DNA of 64,000 nt from Clostridium sp. CAG:417 (GTDB lineage Bacteria > Bacillota_I > Bacilli_A > RF39 > UBA660), in contig FR890375.1 of the NCBI GenBank assembly GCA_000432835.1, positions 186,001 through 250,000 of the forward strand, given 5' to 3'. The notes under the pieces are model-generated. The model searched no databases, had not been told where the DNA came from, and saw only the letters and a program-made list of their open reading frames with translations. The translations under genes were made by a program, and so were the position numbers. Shown here one piece after another: positions 34,301-43,613 of the stretch; positions within the stretch are counted from its first letter, which is position 1, and each line of letters starts with the position of its first letter.

Positions 34301-35947
34301 CTATTTAAAGAAACTTCCTCCTACAAATTCGCGCAAGATAGAATCTTTGGGTATTGCATCTGCTGGTATAGGTAAGAAGAAGCCTAAAAAATTAATTAGT
34401 CTTTTAGCTTCTTCGTAGCAACTGTCAGATGGATCTACTGCATAAAGAAGAGGTTCTGCGTATGTTTTTAAAACTCCTATTTCATATATTAGGGCAGAGT
34501 TAAAGGTGTAGTCGGCATTATCCTGATATGGGAAAATATACTTTTCTTCGCCACTTCTTACATCTGGCCATGTAGAAATAGTTCTCTGTACTCCATGTCC
34601 TCTTGTTTTATTATCTCTTATAATTCTTCTTAAAAGTCTATTATCTGTAGTTGAAATATAATTATGGTTATCAATATTTAATTCTGTTAAGGCGGAAATA
34701 TAAATTCTAAATATTTTATTTTTACTAATATTAGTTAATACTCTTTTATCTAAGGCATGGATTCCTTCTATTACTAAAACATCACTATTTCCGAGTTTTA
34801 TTTTATTATTATATTCTTTATTACCTGTCAAGAAATTATATGTAGGAGTAACTACTTCTTCCCCTTTTAGGATTTTTTCTATCTGATTGTCAAATAGTTT
34901 AAGGTCTACCGCCTCTAAACATTCATAGTCTGGTTTTCCCTCTTCATTTAGTGGTGTCTCTTCTCTTTCAACAAAATAGTCATCCATTGAGATAACGGCC
35001 GGATTTACACCAAAACTACGTAAAAACATACATAGCTTTTTAGAAGTTGTAGTTTTTCCTGATGATGATGGACCAGCAAGTAAAACTATTTTTAAATCTT
35101 TATTGTTGTATATTTTTTCAGCTAATTGAAGTAGTTCATTACTCTGTTTTGTTTCAGATATTCTAATTAATTCTTCTACTTTTCCTGTTGATACTAAAGC
35201 ATTTAGATCAGCTGCATTTTTAATATGCATTAGTTCGCCCCAGGCATGACATTCATTAAATACTCTAAACATATTGGGATGATTTTCGTAATCTTTTATT
35301 TGATTATTGATATAGACAGTTGGAAAACGTAAAACTAAACCATTGTTTTGTAAGTAAGTCAAATCAAACTCTGGTACTTGTTTAGTGTTAATTGGCATCT
35401 TGGTATAAAAGTAATCATAATATTCACCTAATTTATATAAGGTTATATATGTGTTAGTTGTATATTTTAAAATATTTACCTTAGCCTTATCGCCTATCTT
35501 ACTAAAATAATCTCTTGCTTCAAGACGGTCAACATTTAATTTAGTAATTGGTCTTTCTTCGGCAATAATTTTGTTCATTTTCTCTTTAATATCATTTAGT
35601 CTTTTTTCGGTTATTTCAAAATTTGTTTCTATATATAATCCCTTATCAATTGAATGTTGAACCCTAATATCATATTTAGCACCATATAATTCTTTGATAG
35701 ATACCACTAAAATAAAAATTAGGGCATTTACATGTATTTTGTTTCCCTCTCTACTAGTTAAATCAAGAAATTCTATATTTTTAGGTTTCGTAATTTCATA
35801 ATTTAACTCTTTTAGGGTATTATTTACCTTGGCTATTAATATGGGATGATGATAATTACTTTGAAATTCATTTGCTATTTCTGCTAAAGTAGTTTTTCTT
35901 TTTACATAAAATTCTTTATCATTTATAGTTATCTTTATATTATCCAT
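34301..35947 (-). CDS. TGS-domain nucleoside (uridine) kinase-like protein
   Basis: 548 aa. The N-terminal TGS domain (about 1-65, ITINDKEFYVKRKTTLAEIA) and a threonyl-tRNA-synthetase-like second domain (about 66-230; the editing-type HECHAW pattern reads NECHAWGELMHI) precede a PRK/uridine kinase domain (about 285-480) with P-loop LLAGPSSSGKTTTSKKL and the SMDDYFVERE motif. Such proteins are widespread in Firmicutes; the phosphoryl acceptor is not certain. Divergent from clpP. Confidence 0.88.
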   Translation of the reverse strand: MDNIKITINDKEFYVKRKTTLAEIANEFQSNYHHPILIAKVNNTLKELNYEITKPKNIEFLDLTSREGNKIHVNALIFILVVSIKELYGAKYDIRVQHSIDKGLYIETNFEITEKRLNDIKEKMNKIIAEERPITKLNVDRLEARDYFSKIGDKAKVNILKYTTNTYITLYKLGEYYDYFYTKMPINTKQVPEFDLTYLQNNGLVLRFPTVYINNQIKDYENHPNMFRVFNECHAWGELMHIKNAADLNALVSTGKVEELIRISETKQSNELLQLAEKIYNNKDLKIVLLAGPSSSGKTTTSKKLCMFLRSFGVNPAVISMDDYFVEREETPLNEEGKPDYECLEAVDLKLFDNQIEKILKGEEVVTPTYNFLTGNKEYNNKIKLGNSDVLVIEGIHALDKRVLTNISKNKIFRIYISALTELNIDNHNYISTTDNRLLRRIIRDNKTRGHGVQRTISTWPDVRSGEEKYIFPYQDNADYTFNSALIYEIGVLKTYAEPLLYAVDPSDSCYEEAKRLINFLGFFLPIPADAIPKDSILREFVGGSFFK

Positions 35948-35975
35948 TTTATCACCCTCTAATTATTCTATGTTT

Positions 35976-35981
35976 ATTGTA
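35976..35981 (-). promoter_or_regulatory. Extended -10 promoter of the uridine-kinase-like gene
   Basis: Minus strand TGC-TACAAT, 29 bases before the ATG; no good -35. Confidence 0.5.
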
Positions 35982-36050
35982 GCATATTTTGACGGATTTT
36001 AAAATGTATATTTTTTGTTGTTTACACTAAAATAATTATAGGTGATGATT

Positions 36051-36632
36051 ATGAATTTAGTTCCAATGATTGTGGATAAAGAATTAGATGGTGAACGTAG
36101 TTATGATATTTTTTCGAGGCTTCTAAAAAATAGAATAATACTATTAAGTGGAGAAATTAATGATGCTTGTTCTAGTAGTATTATTGCGCAACTATTGTAT
36201 TTGGATTCGATAAGTAATGAAGATATAAGTCTTTATATTAATTCTCCTGGTGGTAGTGTTTCGGCTGGTATGGCAATATATGACACAATGAATTTTATAA
36301 AGAGTGATGTTGCCACTATATGTGTTGGAATGGCCGCAAGTATGGGGGCTTTCTTACTTAGTAGTGGTCAAAAGGGAAAAAGAAGTGCCCTTCCTAGTAG
36401 CGAAATAATGATTCATCAGCCACTCGGTGGAGCAGAAGGACAGGCGACAGAAATTAAAATTGTTGCTGAACATATTACAAAATTAAAGAAAAAGTTAAAT
36501 ACCATATTGGCTAAAAATACAAAGAAAAGCTTAAAAACAATTGAAAATGATACTGAAAGAGATCACTATTTGGATGCTGAAGAGGCTCTAGAGTATGGTT
36601 TAATCGATAAAATTATAAAGAAAAAGAACTAA
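36051..36632 (+). CDS. clpP: ATP-dependent Clp protease proteolytic subunit
   Basis: 193 aa from ATG at 36051 (GGTGATG SD; earlier ATG codons at 36042/36045 overlap it). The catalytic triad matches the usual numbering: S97 (GMAASMGAF), H122 (MIHQP) and D171. INSPGGSVSAG forms the oxyanion loop. It would form tetradecamers served by ClpC/ClpX-type unfoldases. It is the only plus-strand housekeeping gene in this part and converges with whiA. Confidence 0.96.
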   Translation: MNLVPMIVDKELDGERSYDIFSRLLKNRIILLSGEINDACSSSIIAQLLYLDSISNEDISLYINSPGGSVSAGMAIYDTMNFIKSDVATICVGMAASMGAFLLSSGQKGKRSALPSSEIMIHQPLGGAEGQATEIKIVAEHITKLKKKLNTILAKNTKKSLKTIENDTERDHYLDAEEALEYGLIDKIIKKKN

Positions 36633-36658
36633 CTATTAAATCTCGTAGCTAGTTCTTT
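36623..36658. terminator. Bidirectional terminator between clpP and whiA
   Basis: 9-bp hairpin AAAGAACTA/TAGTTCTTT (36623-36631 with 36650-36658) covering both stop codons, with T-rich tails on both strands. Confidence 0.8.
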
Positions 36659-37555
36659 TATTTTTCTAAAGCGATGATTTAGGCCTGACTTTGTTATAGG
36701 CTTGTTTGTTTCTAGAGAAATTATTTCACTAAGTTCCTTTAGTGAAGCCTCAGGATACTTTTTTCGATAATATAAAGCTTCTTTTGTTTTGTCATCTAAC
36801 AAATCAGTTCCCATATTTTCTTCAATTATTTCTATGTGTTTTAATTGTTCATTGGCTGTTTGAATAACTTTATCTATATTAGCTTGTTCACAGTTATTTA
36901 ATCTATTGGCCTTGTTTTTTTCTTGATGATAAATTCTAACGTTTTCAAAGTATAGTACTGCTTGATTTGCTTTCAGTATTTTTAAATAATCACTTATTTT
37001 TTCAGCTTCCTTTATATATATCATATAACCATTATAGCGATTTAGAATTTTAGCGTTTAGGTCAAAAATATTTAATAGTTTTTGAATAAACACCGCTTCT
37101 TGGGGCTTATCTATTAATAACTCCATATGATATTGAGATGTTTTAGGGTCATTTATACTTCCTTGACATAAAAACGCCCCTCTTAAATAGGCTCTAATTT
37201 CTTCATTTGCGCCAACTATATACGTTGGAGGTGTTAAAAGGTATTTATTATTAGAATCATAGTAACCAAGGTCTTGTAAAATAAAATCAACTTTTTCATT
37301 AATAACTAAAACATTTAATCTATTTTTAGAAAAGTTAAGATTATCTTTTGAGTCTGTTTTGGGGTGAATATCATAAAGAGCTGTAATAAATTCTACTAAT
37401 CTATTTAATATTATTTCATTTTCTGTAGTTAAATAAATAGAATTATCTACTATATTACCATTATTTCTTACAAAGGCTGATAATTCAGCAATCATTTCTG
37501 ATTTTGTATTATATAATTTTGATATTTCATTTTTTATTTGGGTGGTGTATGACAT
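36629..37555 (-). CDS. whiA: DNA-binding protein WhiA
   Basis: 308 aa: N-terminal LAGLIDADG-like domain (ending near residue 220) with AYLRGAFLCQGSINDPKTSQYH, and a C-terminal helix-turn-helix (EASLKELSEIISLETNKPITKSGLNHR). WhiA affects chromosome segregation and division in Firmicutes and sporulation in Streptomyces. It follows yvcK directly, the conserved order trxB-yvcK-whiA. Confidence 0.96.
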   Translation of the reverse strand: MSYTTQIKNEISKLYNTKSEMIAELSAFVRNNGNIVDNSIYLTTENEIILNRLVEFITALYDIHPKTDSKDNLNFSKNRLNVLVINEKVDFILQDLGYYDSNNKYLLTPPTYIVGANEEIRAYLRGAFLCQGSINDPKTSQYHMELLIDKPQEAVFIQKLLNIFDLNAKILNRYNGYMIYIKEAEKISDYLKILKANQAVLYFENVRIYHQEKNKANRLNNCEQANIDKVIQTANEQLKHIEIIEENMGTDLLDDKTKEALYYRKKYPEASLKELSEIISLETNKPITKSGLNHRFRKIKELATRFNS

Positions 37556-38509
37556 TTAATCCCTCATCAAATATAACATAATAATAGATGCAACTTTTAT
37601 ACTGTCATGTCTTAAAACATTATTTATTACTTTTATTAAATCAGACTCTATTAATTCTACACCAAGTTCAGAGATTCTTTCCTTATCAATTATGACAGGA
37701 TCTTTTTGTTCTGTTGTTTCATATGTTTCTGCTATATTTTTGTCTATTTTGGTGTTGCTGGCGATTACTACATCGATCTTTCTTTTATCAAGGTAACTAT
37801 TTATTAATTCCACATGGTCAGCTACGGTAAATTTATCTGTTTCTCCCGGTTGAGTCATGGCATTGCAAATATACATTATTGGGGCTTTACAATTATCAAT
37901 TTCCCTTAATACACTTTCACAAATTATATTTGGTAATAAACTAGTATAAAGACTACCCATACTTAATATTAGCAAATCAGCATTTTTTATTGCCTCTAAG
38001 ACTTCATCTATAACTTTTGGTTCTTCTTTATAAAATATGTGATCAATTACGCTTGGACATTCGGTTATTTCAGATTCCCCTTCTATAATCTTACCATCTT
38101 TTGTGGTAGCCATTAAAGTTATATTATTATCCTCGGAAAGGGGTAAAACTGTATGTCTAACATCCAACAATTTGGAAAGATGCTTAATGGAATCTTTTAA
38201 GCTACCCGTTATATCTAACATTGATGTTAATATTAAATTACCAACTGCGTGACCATTTAGATCACTTGATGTTTTGAAACGGTATTCCATCATTTTTTTT
38301 ATGTCATCATCTGTATCAGATAAATTACTAATTACTTTTCTTATATCTCCTACTGCCGGAGTATTAAACTCTTTTCTTAATTTTCCTGTTGATCTACCAT
38401 TATCAGATACGGTAATGATAGCAGTTATATCTATTGGAAAATCTTTTAATCCACTTAGCAATGATGAAAGACCTGTTCCTCCACCAAATACTACAACTTT
38501 CTTTTTCAT
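37556..38509 (-). CDS. yvcK: Gluconeogenesis factor / CofD-like YvcK
   Basis: 317 aa from ATG at 38509; the frame is open further up to 38593 but that part overlaps trxB. N-terminus MKKKVVVFGGGTGLSSLLSG and DNGRSTGKLR motif identify the family. YvcK binds UDP-sugars and supports growth on gluconeogenic carbon and cell-wall synthesis. Only a weak SD (GGATG) is seen. Confidence 0.96.
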   Translation of the reverse strand: MKKKVVVFGGGTGLSSLLSGLKDFPIDITAIITVSDNGRSTGKLRKEFNTPAVGDIRKVISNLSDTDDDIKKMMEYRFKTSSDLNGHAVGNLILTSMLDITGSLKDSIKHLSKLLDVRHTVLPLSEDNNITLMATTKDGKIIEGESEITECPSVIDHIFYKEEPKVIDEVLEAIKNADLLILSMGSLYTSLLPNIICESVLREIDNCKAPIMYICNAMTQPGETDKFTVADHVELINSYLDKRKIDVVIASNTKIDKNIAETYETTEQKDPVIIDKERISELGVELIESDLIKVINNVLRHDSIKVASIIMLYLMRD

Positions 38510-38526
38510 TTTAACACATCCATTCT

Positions 38527-39429
38527 TTATATACTGTTTATTATGCTTAACGACGCAACTACACCATCGGCCATTGAGGTAATTATTTGACATGGACTAT
38601 TTGCTCGTACGTCACCTACTGCATAAATATTATTTATACTAGTTTTCATATTATTGTCAACTATAATATAACCATCTTTGTTTGTAATATTTAACTTTTT
38701 TAAAATATTCGTAGCTGGTGTAAAGCCAATACAGATGAAACATGCCTTACACATAACTTTTTCACCCGATTTCAATGTAATTCCTTTTAACAAATTTTCA
38801 TCATCTTTTAGAAATGATTTTACGCTTTCATTTGTTTTTATAACGATATTCTTTTTTTCTTTTGCTAAAGCTAATTTGGATTTTTCAGCTTTAAAAATGT
38901 CGCTGTGGTGAATTAGAGTAACATTTTTACAGATATTTGATAAATATAGAGCTGATTCAATGGCACTGGAACCTCCACCTATAACAGTAACATCCTGATT
39001 CTTATATAAACTACCATCACAAATGGCACAATGGCTGATTCCTCGATGTTCTAATTCTTGTTCATTTTCAACATTTAAATTTTTATATTTTCTGCCTGCA
39101 GCAATTATTACATATTTAGATGTATACGTATTGTTTTTTGTTATAATATTTTTATTATCTTTACCGCTTGTAATACTGATAACATCTTCAAAAATAAATT
39201 CTATATTATTTTGTTGCAACTGCGAATAAATGTTATAGGCAAGATCTCCTCCTGAAATATTTGGATAACTTGGATAATTTTCAATTTGATCAGTATAATT
39301 AATTATTCCTCCTGGTATATTCTTTTCAAATATACAACAAGATATATTAGCTCTTTTTAAATATAAAGCTGCAGTCATTCCTGCAACTCCTCCGCCTATA
39401 ATGGCTACATCATAATGTGTTATATTCAT
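38527..39429 (-). CDS. trxB: Thioredoxin-reductase-like flavoprotein
   Basis: 300 aa from ATG at 39429 (SD GGTGGAG). FAD motif IIGGGVAGMTAAL and the redox-active CAIC pair (SHCAICDG) are present, as is the C-terminal VGDVR FAD motif. The NADPH-domain GGGSSAIESAL is present, but the following HRRxxFR motif that grips the 2'-phosphate of NADPH reads HHSDIFK. It lies in the lgt-trxB-yvcK-whiA order and overlaps lgt by 20 bases. It may prefer another reductant. Confidence 0.9.
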   Translation of the reverse strand: MNITHYDVAIIGGGVAGMTAALYLKRANISCCIFEKNIPGGIINYTDQIENYPSYPNISGGDLAYNIYSQLQQNNIEFIFEDVISITSGKDNKNIITKNNTYTSKYVIIAAGRKYKNLNVENEQELEHRGISHCAICDGSLYKNQDVTVIGGGSSAIESALYLSNICKNVTLIHHSDIFKAEKSKLALAKEKKNIVIKTNESVKSFLKDDENLLKGITLKSGEKVMCKACFICIGFTPATNILKKLNITNKDGYIIVDNNMKTSINNIYAVGDVRANSPCQIITSMADGVVASLSIINSI

Positions 39430-40246
39430 CATCTCCACCTATTTTTGTTGTATTAATATCATGATATAAATTGGGGGTATCCTTTTTTAATATTTTATCC
39501 TTTAGTAGTAAAAATAAACCAATAATTAATAATACTACTGAAACTAGTTGAGCCATTTTAAAGTTTTTTAGCATAAGGCTATCCATTCTTAAGGACTCTA
39601 CATAAAATCTTCCAAGTGAATACCATATTAAATATATTCCGGTTAGCTGTCCATTCTTTATTTTTTTACAATTTCTTACTAATAGGAGAATAATAAAGCC
39701 ATTTATATTCCATAGTGACTCGTAATAGAATGTTGGAATATGATATTCTCCCAGTATTTTCATGCCATTTATAATAAATTGAGGAATCATTTCTTGTTCG
39801 AGGTACGCTAATGTAGTTACTGGCCCATAAGCTTCTTGGTTAAAGAAATTTCCCCATCTTCCTATTGACTGTCCGATTATTACTCCTACTACTATCATAT
39901 CTAATATTTTTAAGGTGTTAAGTTTTTTCTTTCTACAAAAAAGATATACATAGATTATTCCAGCTATTAAGGCACCATGAATGGCAAGGCCACCGTTCCA
40001 TATTTCAAACATTTCTATAGGATTTTCTAGATAATAGGAAAGATTAAATAAAACATAATAAATTCTAGCCCCAATAATTCCAAACAATACAGTGTTGAAG
40101 AATAGGTCTGTAAAGTCATCTCCAGTTACACCTTGTTTTTTCATTTCATAATAGACAATGCTTGCTGCAACGAAAATAGCTATTAAAATAATTACTGAGT
40201 ACCAATATATTTGAATGGGGCCAATACTTAATGCAATTTTACTCAT
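39410..40246 (-). CDS. lgt: Prolipoprotein diacylglyceryl transferase
   Basis: 278 aa, seven membrane helices. It transfers diacylglycerol to the lipobox Cys of prolipoproteins. Visible signature: GGLAIHGALIAG with the catalytic His, and IGRWGNFFNQEAYGP. Downstream it overlaps trxB; upstream it overlaps the small membrane protein by 8 bases. Confidence 0.96.
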   Translation of the reverse strand: MSKIALSIGPIQIYWYSVIILIAIFVAASIVYYEMKKQGVTGDDFTDLFFNTVLFGIIGARIYYVLFNLSYYLENPIEMFEIWNGGLAIHGALIAGIIYVYLFCRKKKLNTLKILDMIVVGVIIGQSIGRWGNFFNQEAYGPVTTLAYLEQEMIPQFIINGMKILGEYHIPTFYYESLWNINGFIILLLVRNCKKIKNGQLTGIYLIWYSLGRFYVESLRMDSLMLKNFKMAQLVSVVLLIIGLFLLLKDKILKKDTPNLYHDINTTKIGGDDEYNTL

Positions 40247-40673
40247 TTACCTTCACCTTCTTTTTAATATATTTAGATAAAGGTTTATAGACAAAGTTAT
40301 CTAGTAATAGGTTAATGACGGATAATAGAATTGAAATAAGTAGGGCTATCCAAAAGTTTTTAAGTTGAAAATGGGGACCTAATATCCAATCAGTTAATTT
40401 CAAAATAAAGAGATTTATAAATGGATAAAATAAACCAAGTGTTACTCCTGTTATCGGAATGGTTAGTTTAACTAGGAGCGGTTTTATTGTCTTGTTTAAA
40501 AAATAAATTATGATAACAATGAAAAAGGCGTACAGATAATGATTGGAAATATCAATATACATGCTTTTAAATAAATAAGAAACTGCGATTAAAACTAAGG
40601 TGTAGCCCAACATATATATTAGCCATTCAATAAAAGATACCACATAGCTTCTTTTATTCTTTTTATTCTTCAT
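40239..40673 (-). CDS. Small four-helix membrane protein (Phage_holin_4_2/YvlD type)
   Basis: 144 aa with about four hydrophobic helices and a Lys-rich C-terminus. NKTIKPLLVKLTIPITGVTLG is the hallmark of the PF04020 family, often labelled holin but usually chromosomal and of unknown role (B. subtilis YvlD is linked to envelope stress). Sits between uvrA and lgt in one transcript. Confidence 0.8.
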   Translation of the reverse strand: MKNKKNKRSYVVSFIEWLIYMLGYTLVLIAVSYLFKSMYIDISNHYLYAFFIVIIIYFLNKTIKPLLVKLTIPITGVTLGLFYPFINLFILKLTDWILGPHFQLKNFWIALLISILLSVINLLLDNFVYKPLSKYIKKKVKVNE

Positions 40674-40677
40674 TTTA

Positions 40678-43500
40678 TCACTCGCCTTGCATTATTTTTT
40701 TCAAAAATTTTCCCGTATATGACCTATCATTTTGCATTACTTCTTCTGGGGTGCCAGTCGCAACTACTTCTCCTCCTTGATCTCCTCCTTCTGGTCCAAG
40801 ATCAATTATGTAATCTGCAACTTTTATTACATCTAAGTTATGTTCTATTACTAATACAGTATCTTTATTATCTACTATTTTTTGTAAAATTGCAAGCAAA
40901 CGCTTGATGTCTTCCATATGTAATCCAGTAGTAGGTTCATCTAATACAAATAATGTTTTACCAGTCGCCTTCTTTTGTAATTCTTTGGCAAGTTTTACTC
41001 TCTCTGCTTCACCACCAGAAAGGGTAGGAGCACTTTGACCGAGTGTAATATAGCCAAGTCCTACATCCTCTAAAACTTGTAATTTATTCTTTATTTTAGG
41101 AATGTTTTCAAAGAATTTCAATGCTTCGCTTACTCGCATATTCAAAACATCAGCTATGCTTTTATCTTTATATTTTATGCTTAAAGTCTCACTATTATAT
41201 CTGGTTCCATGACATATTTCACATGGGACATATACATCAGGCAAGAAATGCATCTCAATTTTTTTGACACCATCTCCACGACAAGCTTCACATCTTCCAC
41301 CTTTAACATTAAAACTAAATCTATTCTTTTCAAAGCCTCTCATTTTTGCTTCTTTGGTTGTAGTAAATAATTCTCTAATATCATCAAAAACGCCTGTATA
41401 TGTAGCAGGATTACTTCTAGGTGTTCTTCCTATAGGATTTTGTGAAATAGCTACTAACTTATCTATATTTTCTATACCTAATAGTTTTCCATAGGCTCCT
41501 GGTTTTTCTTTGGATTTATATAGTTTTTGAGCAACGGCCTTACATAGTATGTCATTAACTAAACTACTTTTTCCAGAACCAGATACTCCTGTAACACAAG
41601 TAAAGGTTCCTAAAGGTATTTTTACATCAATATTTTTTAAATTGTGGCTTGCGGCTTTTTTTATTTGTAAATATTTTTTATTACCTTTTCTTCTTTTTTG
41701 AGGTATTTCAATACATTTTTTGCCACTCAAGTATTGTCCTGTTAAGCTATTTTCGTTAGCAATAACTTCTTGTGGTGTCCCAGCAGCCATGACTCTTCCA
41801 CCATTATCTCCAGCTCCAGGTCCAATGTCTACTAAGTAGTCTGAAGCAAGCATAGTGTCAGTATCATGCTCAACTACAATTAATGTATTTCCTAAATCTC
41901 GCATTTCTTTCATTGAGTTTATTAGACGATCATTATCTCTTTGATGAAGTCCAATACTTGGTTCGTCTAAAACATATAAAACGCCTGTTAATTTTGAACC
42001 AATTTGAGTCGCTAAACGAATTCTTTGAGACTCTCCTCCGGAAAGAGTAGCGGCACTTCTAGATAGTGTCAAATACTCTAGTCCGACATTTTTTAAGAAA
42101 TTAAGGCGTGATAGAATTTCGTTCAAAATCATTTCAGCAATTTTAGCACGTTCTTTATCTAACTTTAAATTTGTAAAAAAGTCTATTTCTTCTTTTATAC
42201 TCATACATGTTACTTCATAGATATTTTTACCATTTATTTTAACTGATAAAACAGAATCTTTTAGTCTAGCCCCATGACATGTTTCACATACATGTTCAAT
42301 CATGTAGTTTTCTAGCCAGTCACGTATCCAAGTACTACTTGTTTCCATATAACGTCTTTCAAGATTATTAATTATACCTTCATAAAAATCCTGACTATTA
42401 TACTTATTACCACTCTTAGAAGAATACTTGAAATTAATTATTTCAGTAGAGCCATATAAAATAATATTTTGATCTTTTTTAGTTAACTTATTCCATGGCT
42501 TGTTCATGTCTATATTGTAATAATCACAAACACATTTTAGTTTCTTGTAGTCTAAACTTTCCTTATCATCATTTAGAGTTTTTATACAGCCATCATTAAT
42601 ACTTAGCTCTTTATTTTCTATAATTAGATCTGGATCAATTTGAAGTTTTACTCCTAAACCCTTACATTCGGGGCAAGCTCCATATGGTGCATTAAAACTA
42701 AATGTACGTGGTTCTAATTCTGGTAGAGAAAATTCACATAGAGGACACGCAAATGATTCAGAGAAAACTATTTCCTTATGGTTTTCTCCTAATATTTCAA
42801 CTATTGCTTTTCCATTAGATAATTTAGTTGCATTTTCTAATGATTCCATTAATCTACCATGGCTGTCTTCTTTTAACACAATTCTATCCACAATGACGTC
42901 TATTTTTGACTTCTTATTTTTTTCAAGATTTATTTCTTCAGATAAGTCATAGTTTTCACCATTTATGCGAACTCTTGTGTAACCATCTTTTCTTAATTTG
43001 TCCAATGTATCTTTATGAGTACCCTTCTCACCTTCTACAATTGGAGATGAAATAATCATCTTCGTTCCTAGTTCATAGTCCTCTAATTTTGTTGCCATCT
43101 CTTCTACACTTTGACTAGATATTGGAATATTGTGGTTTGGACAATAAGGTATACCTACACGTGCATATAAGAGACGAAGGTAATCATATATTTCAGTTAC
43201 TGTACCAACTGTTGAACGTGGGTTTTTGCTCGTAGTTTTTTGATCAATACTGATAGCTGGAGATAGTCCCTCGATTGAATCAACATCTGGTTTCTCACTA
43301 TTTCCTAAAAATTGACGTGCATAAGCGCTTAGGCTTTCCATGTAACGTCTTTGGCCCTCAGCATAAATCGTATCAAAAGCTAAACTACTCTTTCCAGAAC
43401 CAGATACTCCCGTCATTACAATTAATTTATTTTTTGGTAATTTCAAAGAAATATTCTTTAAATTATTTTCTCTTGCACCTTTAATAATAATTTTATCCAC
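40678..43500 (-). CDS. uvrA: UvrABC system protein A
   Basis: 940 aa from a GTG start (43500, SD GAGGTGG). Two ABC ATPase modules: Walker A GVSGSGKSSLAFDTIYAEGQ (near 30) and GVSGSGKSSLVNDIL (near 640); both signatures (LSRSAATLSGGESQRIRLA, LGQSAPTLSGGEAERVKLA) are intact. Zinc Cys pairs are seen (CPLC, CPECKG, CEACRG, CEICHG). It recognises bulky DNA damage together with UvrB. A TATAAT lies 33 bases upstream, so it may have its own promoter after the uvrB terminator. Confidence 0.98.
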   Translation of the reverse strand: MDKIIIKGARENNLKNISLKLPKNKLIVMTGVSGSGKSSLAFDTIYAEGQRRYMESLSAYARQFLGNSEKPDVDSIEGLSPAISIDQKTTSKNPRSTVGTVTEIYDYLRLLYARVGIPYCPNHNIPISSQSVEEMATKLEDYELGTKMIISSPIVEGEKGTHKDTLDKLRKDGYTRVRINGENYDLSEEINLEKNKKSKIDVIVDRIVLKEDSHGRLMESLENATKLSNGKAIVEILGENHKEIVFSESFACPLCEFSLPELEPRTFSFNAPYGACPECKGLGVKLQIDPDLIIENKELSINDGCIKTLNDDKESLDYKKLKCVCDYYNIDMNKPWNKLTKKDQNIILYGSTEIINFKYSSKSGNKYNSQDFYEGIINNLERRYMETSSTWIRDWLENYMIEHVCETCHGARLKDSVLSVKINGKNIYEVTCMSIKEEIDFFTNLKLDKERAKIAEMILNEILSRLNFLKNVGLEYLTLSRSAATLSGGESQRIRLATQIGSKLTGVLYVLDEPSIGLHQRDNDRLINSMKEMRDLGNTLIVVEHDTDTMLASDYLVDIGPGAGDNGGRVMAAGTPQEVIANENSLTGQYLSGKKCIEIPQKRRKGNKKYLQIKKAASHNLKNIDVKIPLGTFTCVTGVSGSGKSSLVNDILCKAVAQKLYKSKEKPGAYGKLLGIENIDKLVAISQNPIGRTPRSNPATYTGVFDDIRELFTTTKEAKMRGFEKNRFSFNVKGGRCEACRGDGVKKIEMHFLPDVYVPCEICHGTRYNSETLSIKYKDKSIADVLNMRVSEALKFFENIPKIKNKLQVLEDVGLGYITLGQSAPTLSGGEAERVKLAKELQKKATGKTLFVLDEPTTGLHMEDIKRLLAILQKIVDNKDTVLVIEHNLDVIKVADYIIDLGPEGGDQGGEVVATGTPEEVMQNDRSYTGKFLKKIMQGE

Positions 43501-43579
43501 AATACCACCTCAAATACTTTATTTATTATACTATATTTTTTGAACAATTACTATTAATTTATTTTTAGATATTTCCCCA

Positions 43580-43609
43580 TAAATAAAAATATCCACAATT
43601 TCTGTGGAT
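43580..43609 (-). terminator. Terminator after uvrB (ATCCACA palindrome)
   Basis: ATCCACA/TGTGGAT hairpin (43603-43609 with 43591-43597) plus an ATTTTTATTT tail on the minus strand. The same palindrome-plus-tail is repeated at 54.75 kb. Confidence 0.75.
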
Positions 43610-43613
43610 ACTT

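Noticed and set aside
40239..40673. A second lysis holin, as the family name suggests
   Set aside because: The PF04020/YvlD family is chromosomal and sits here within a housekeeping transcript with no lysin partner.
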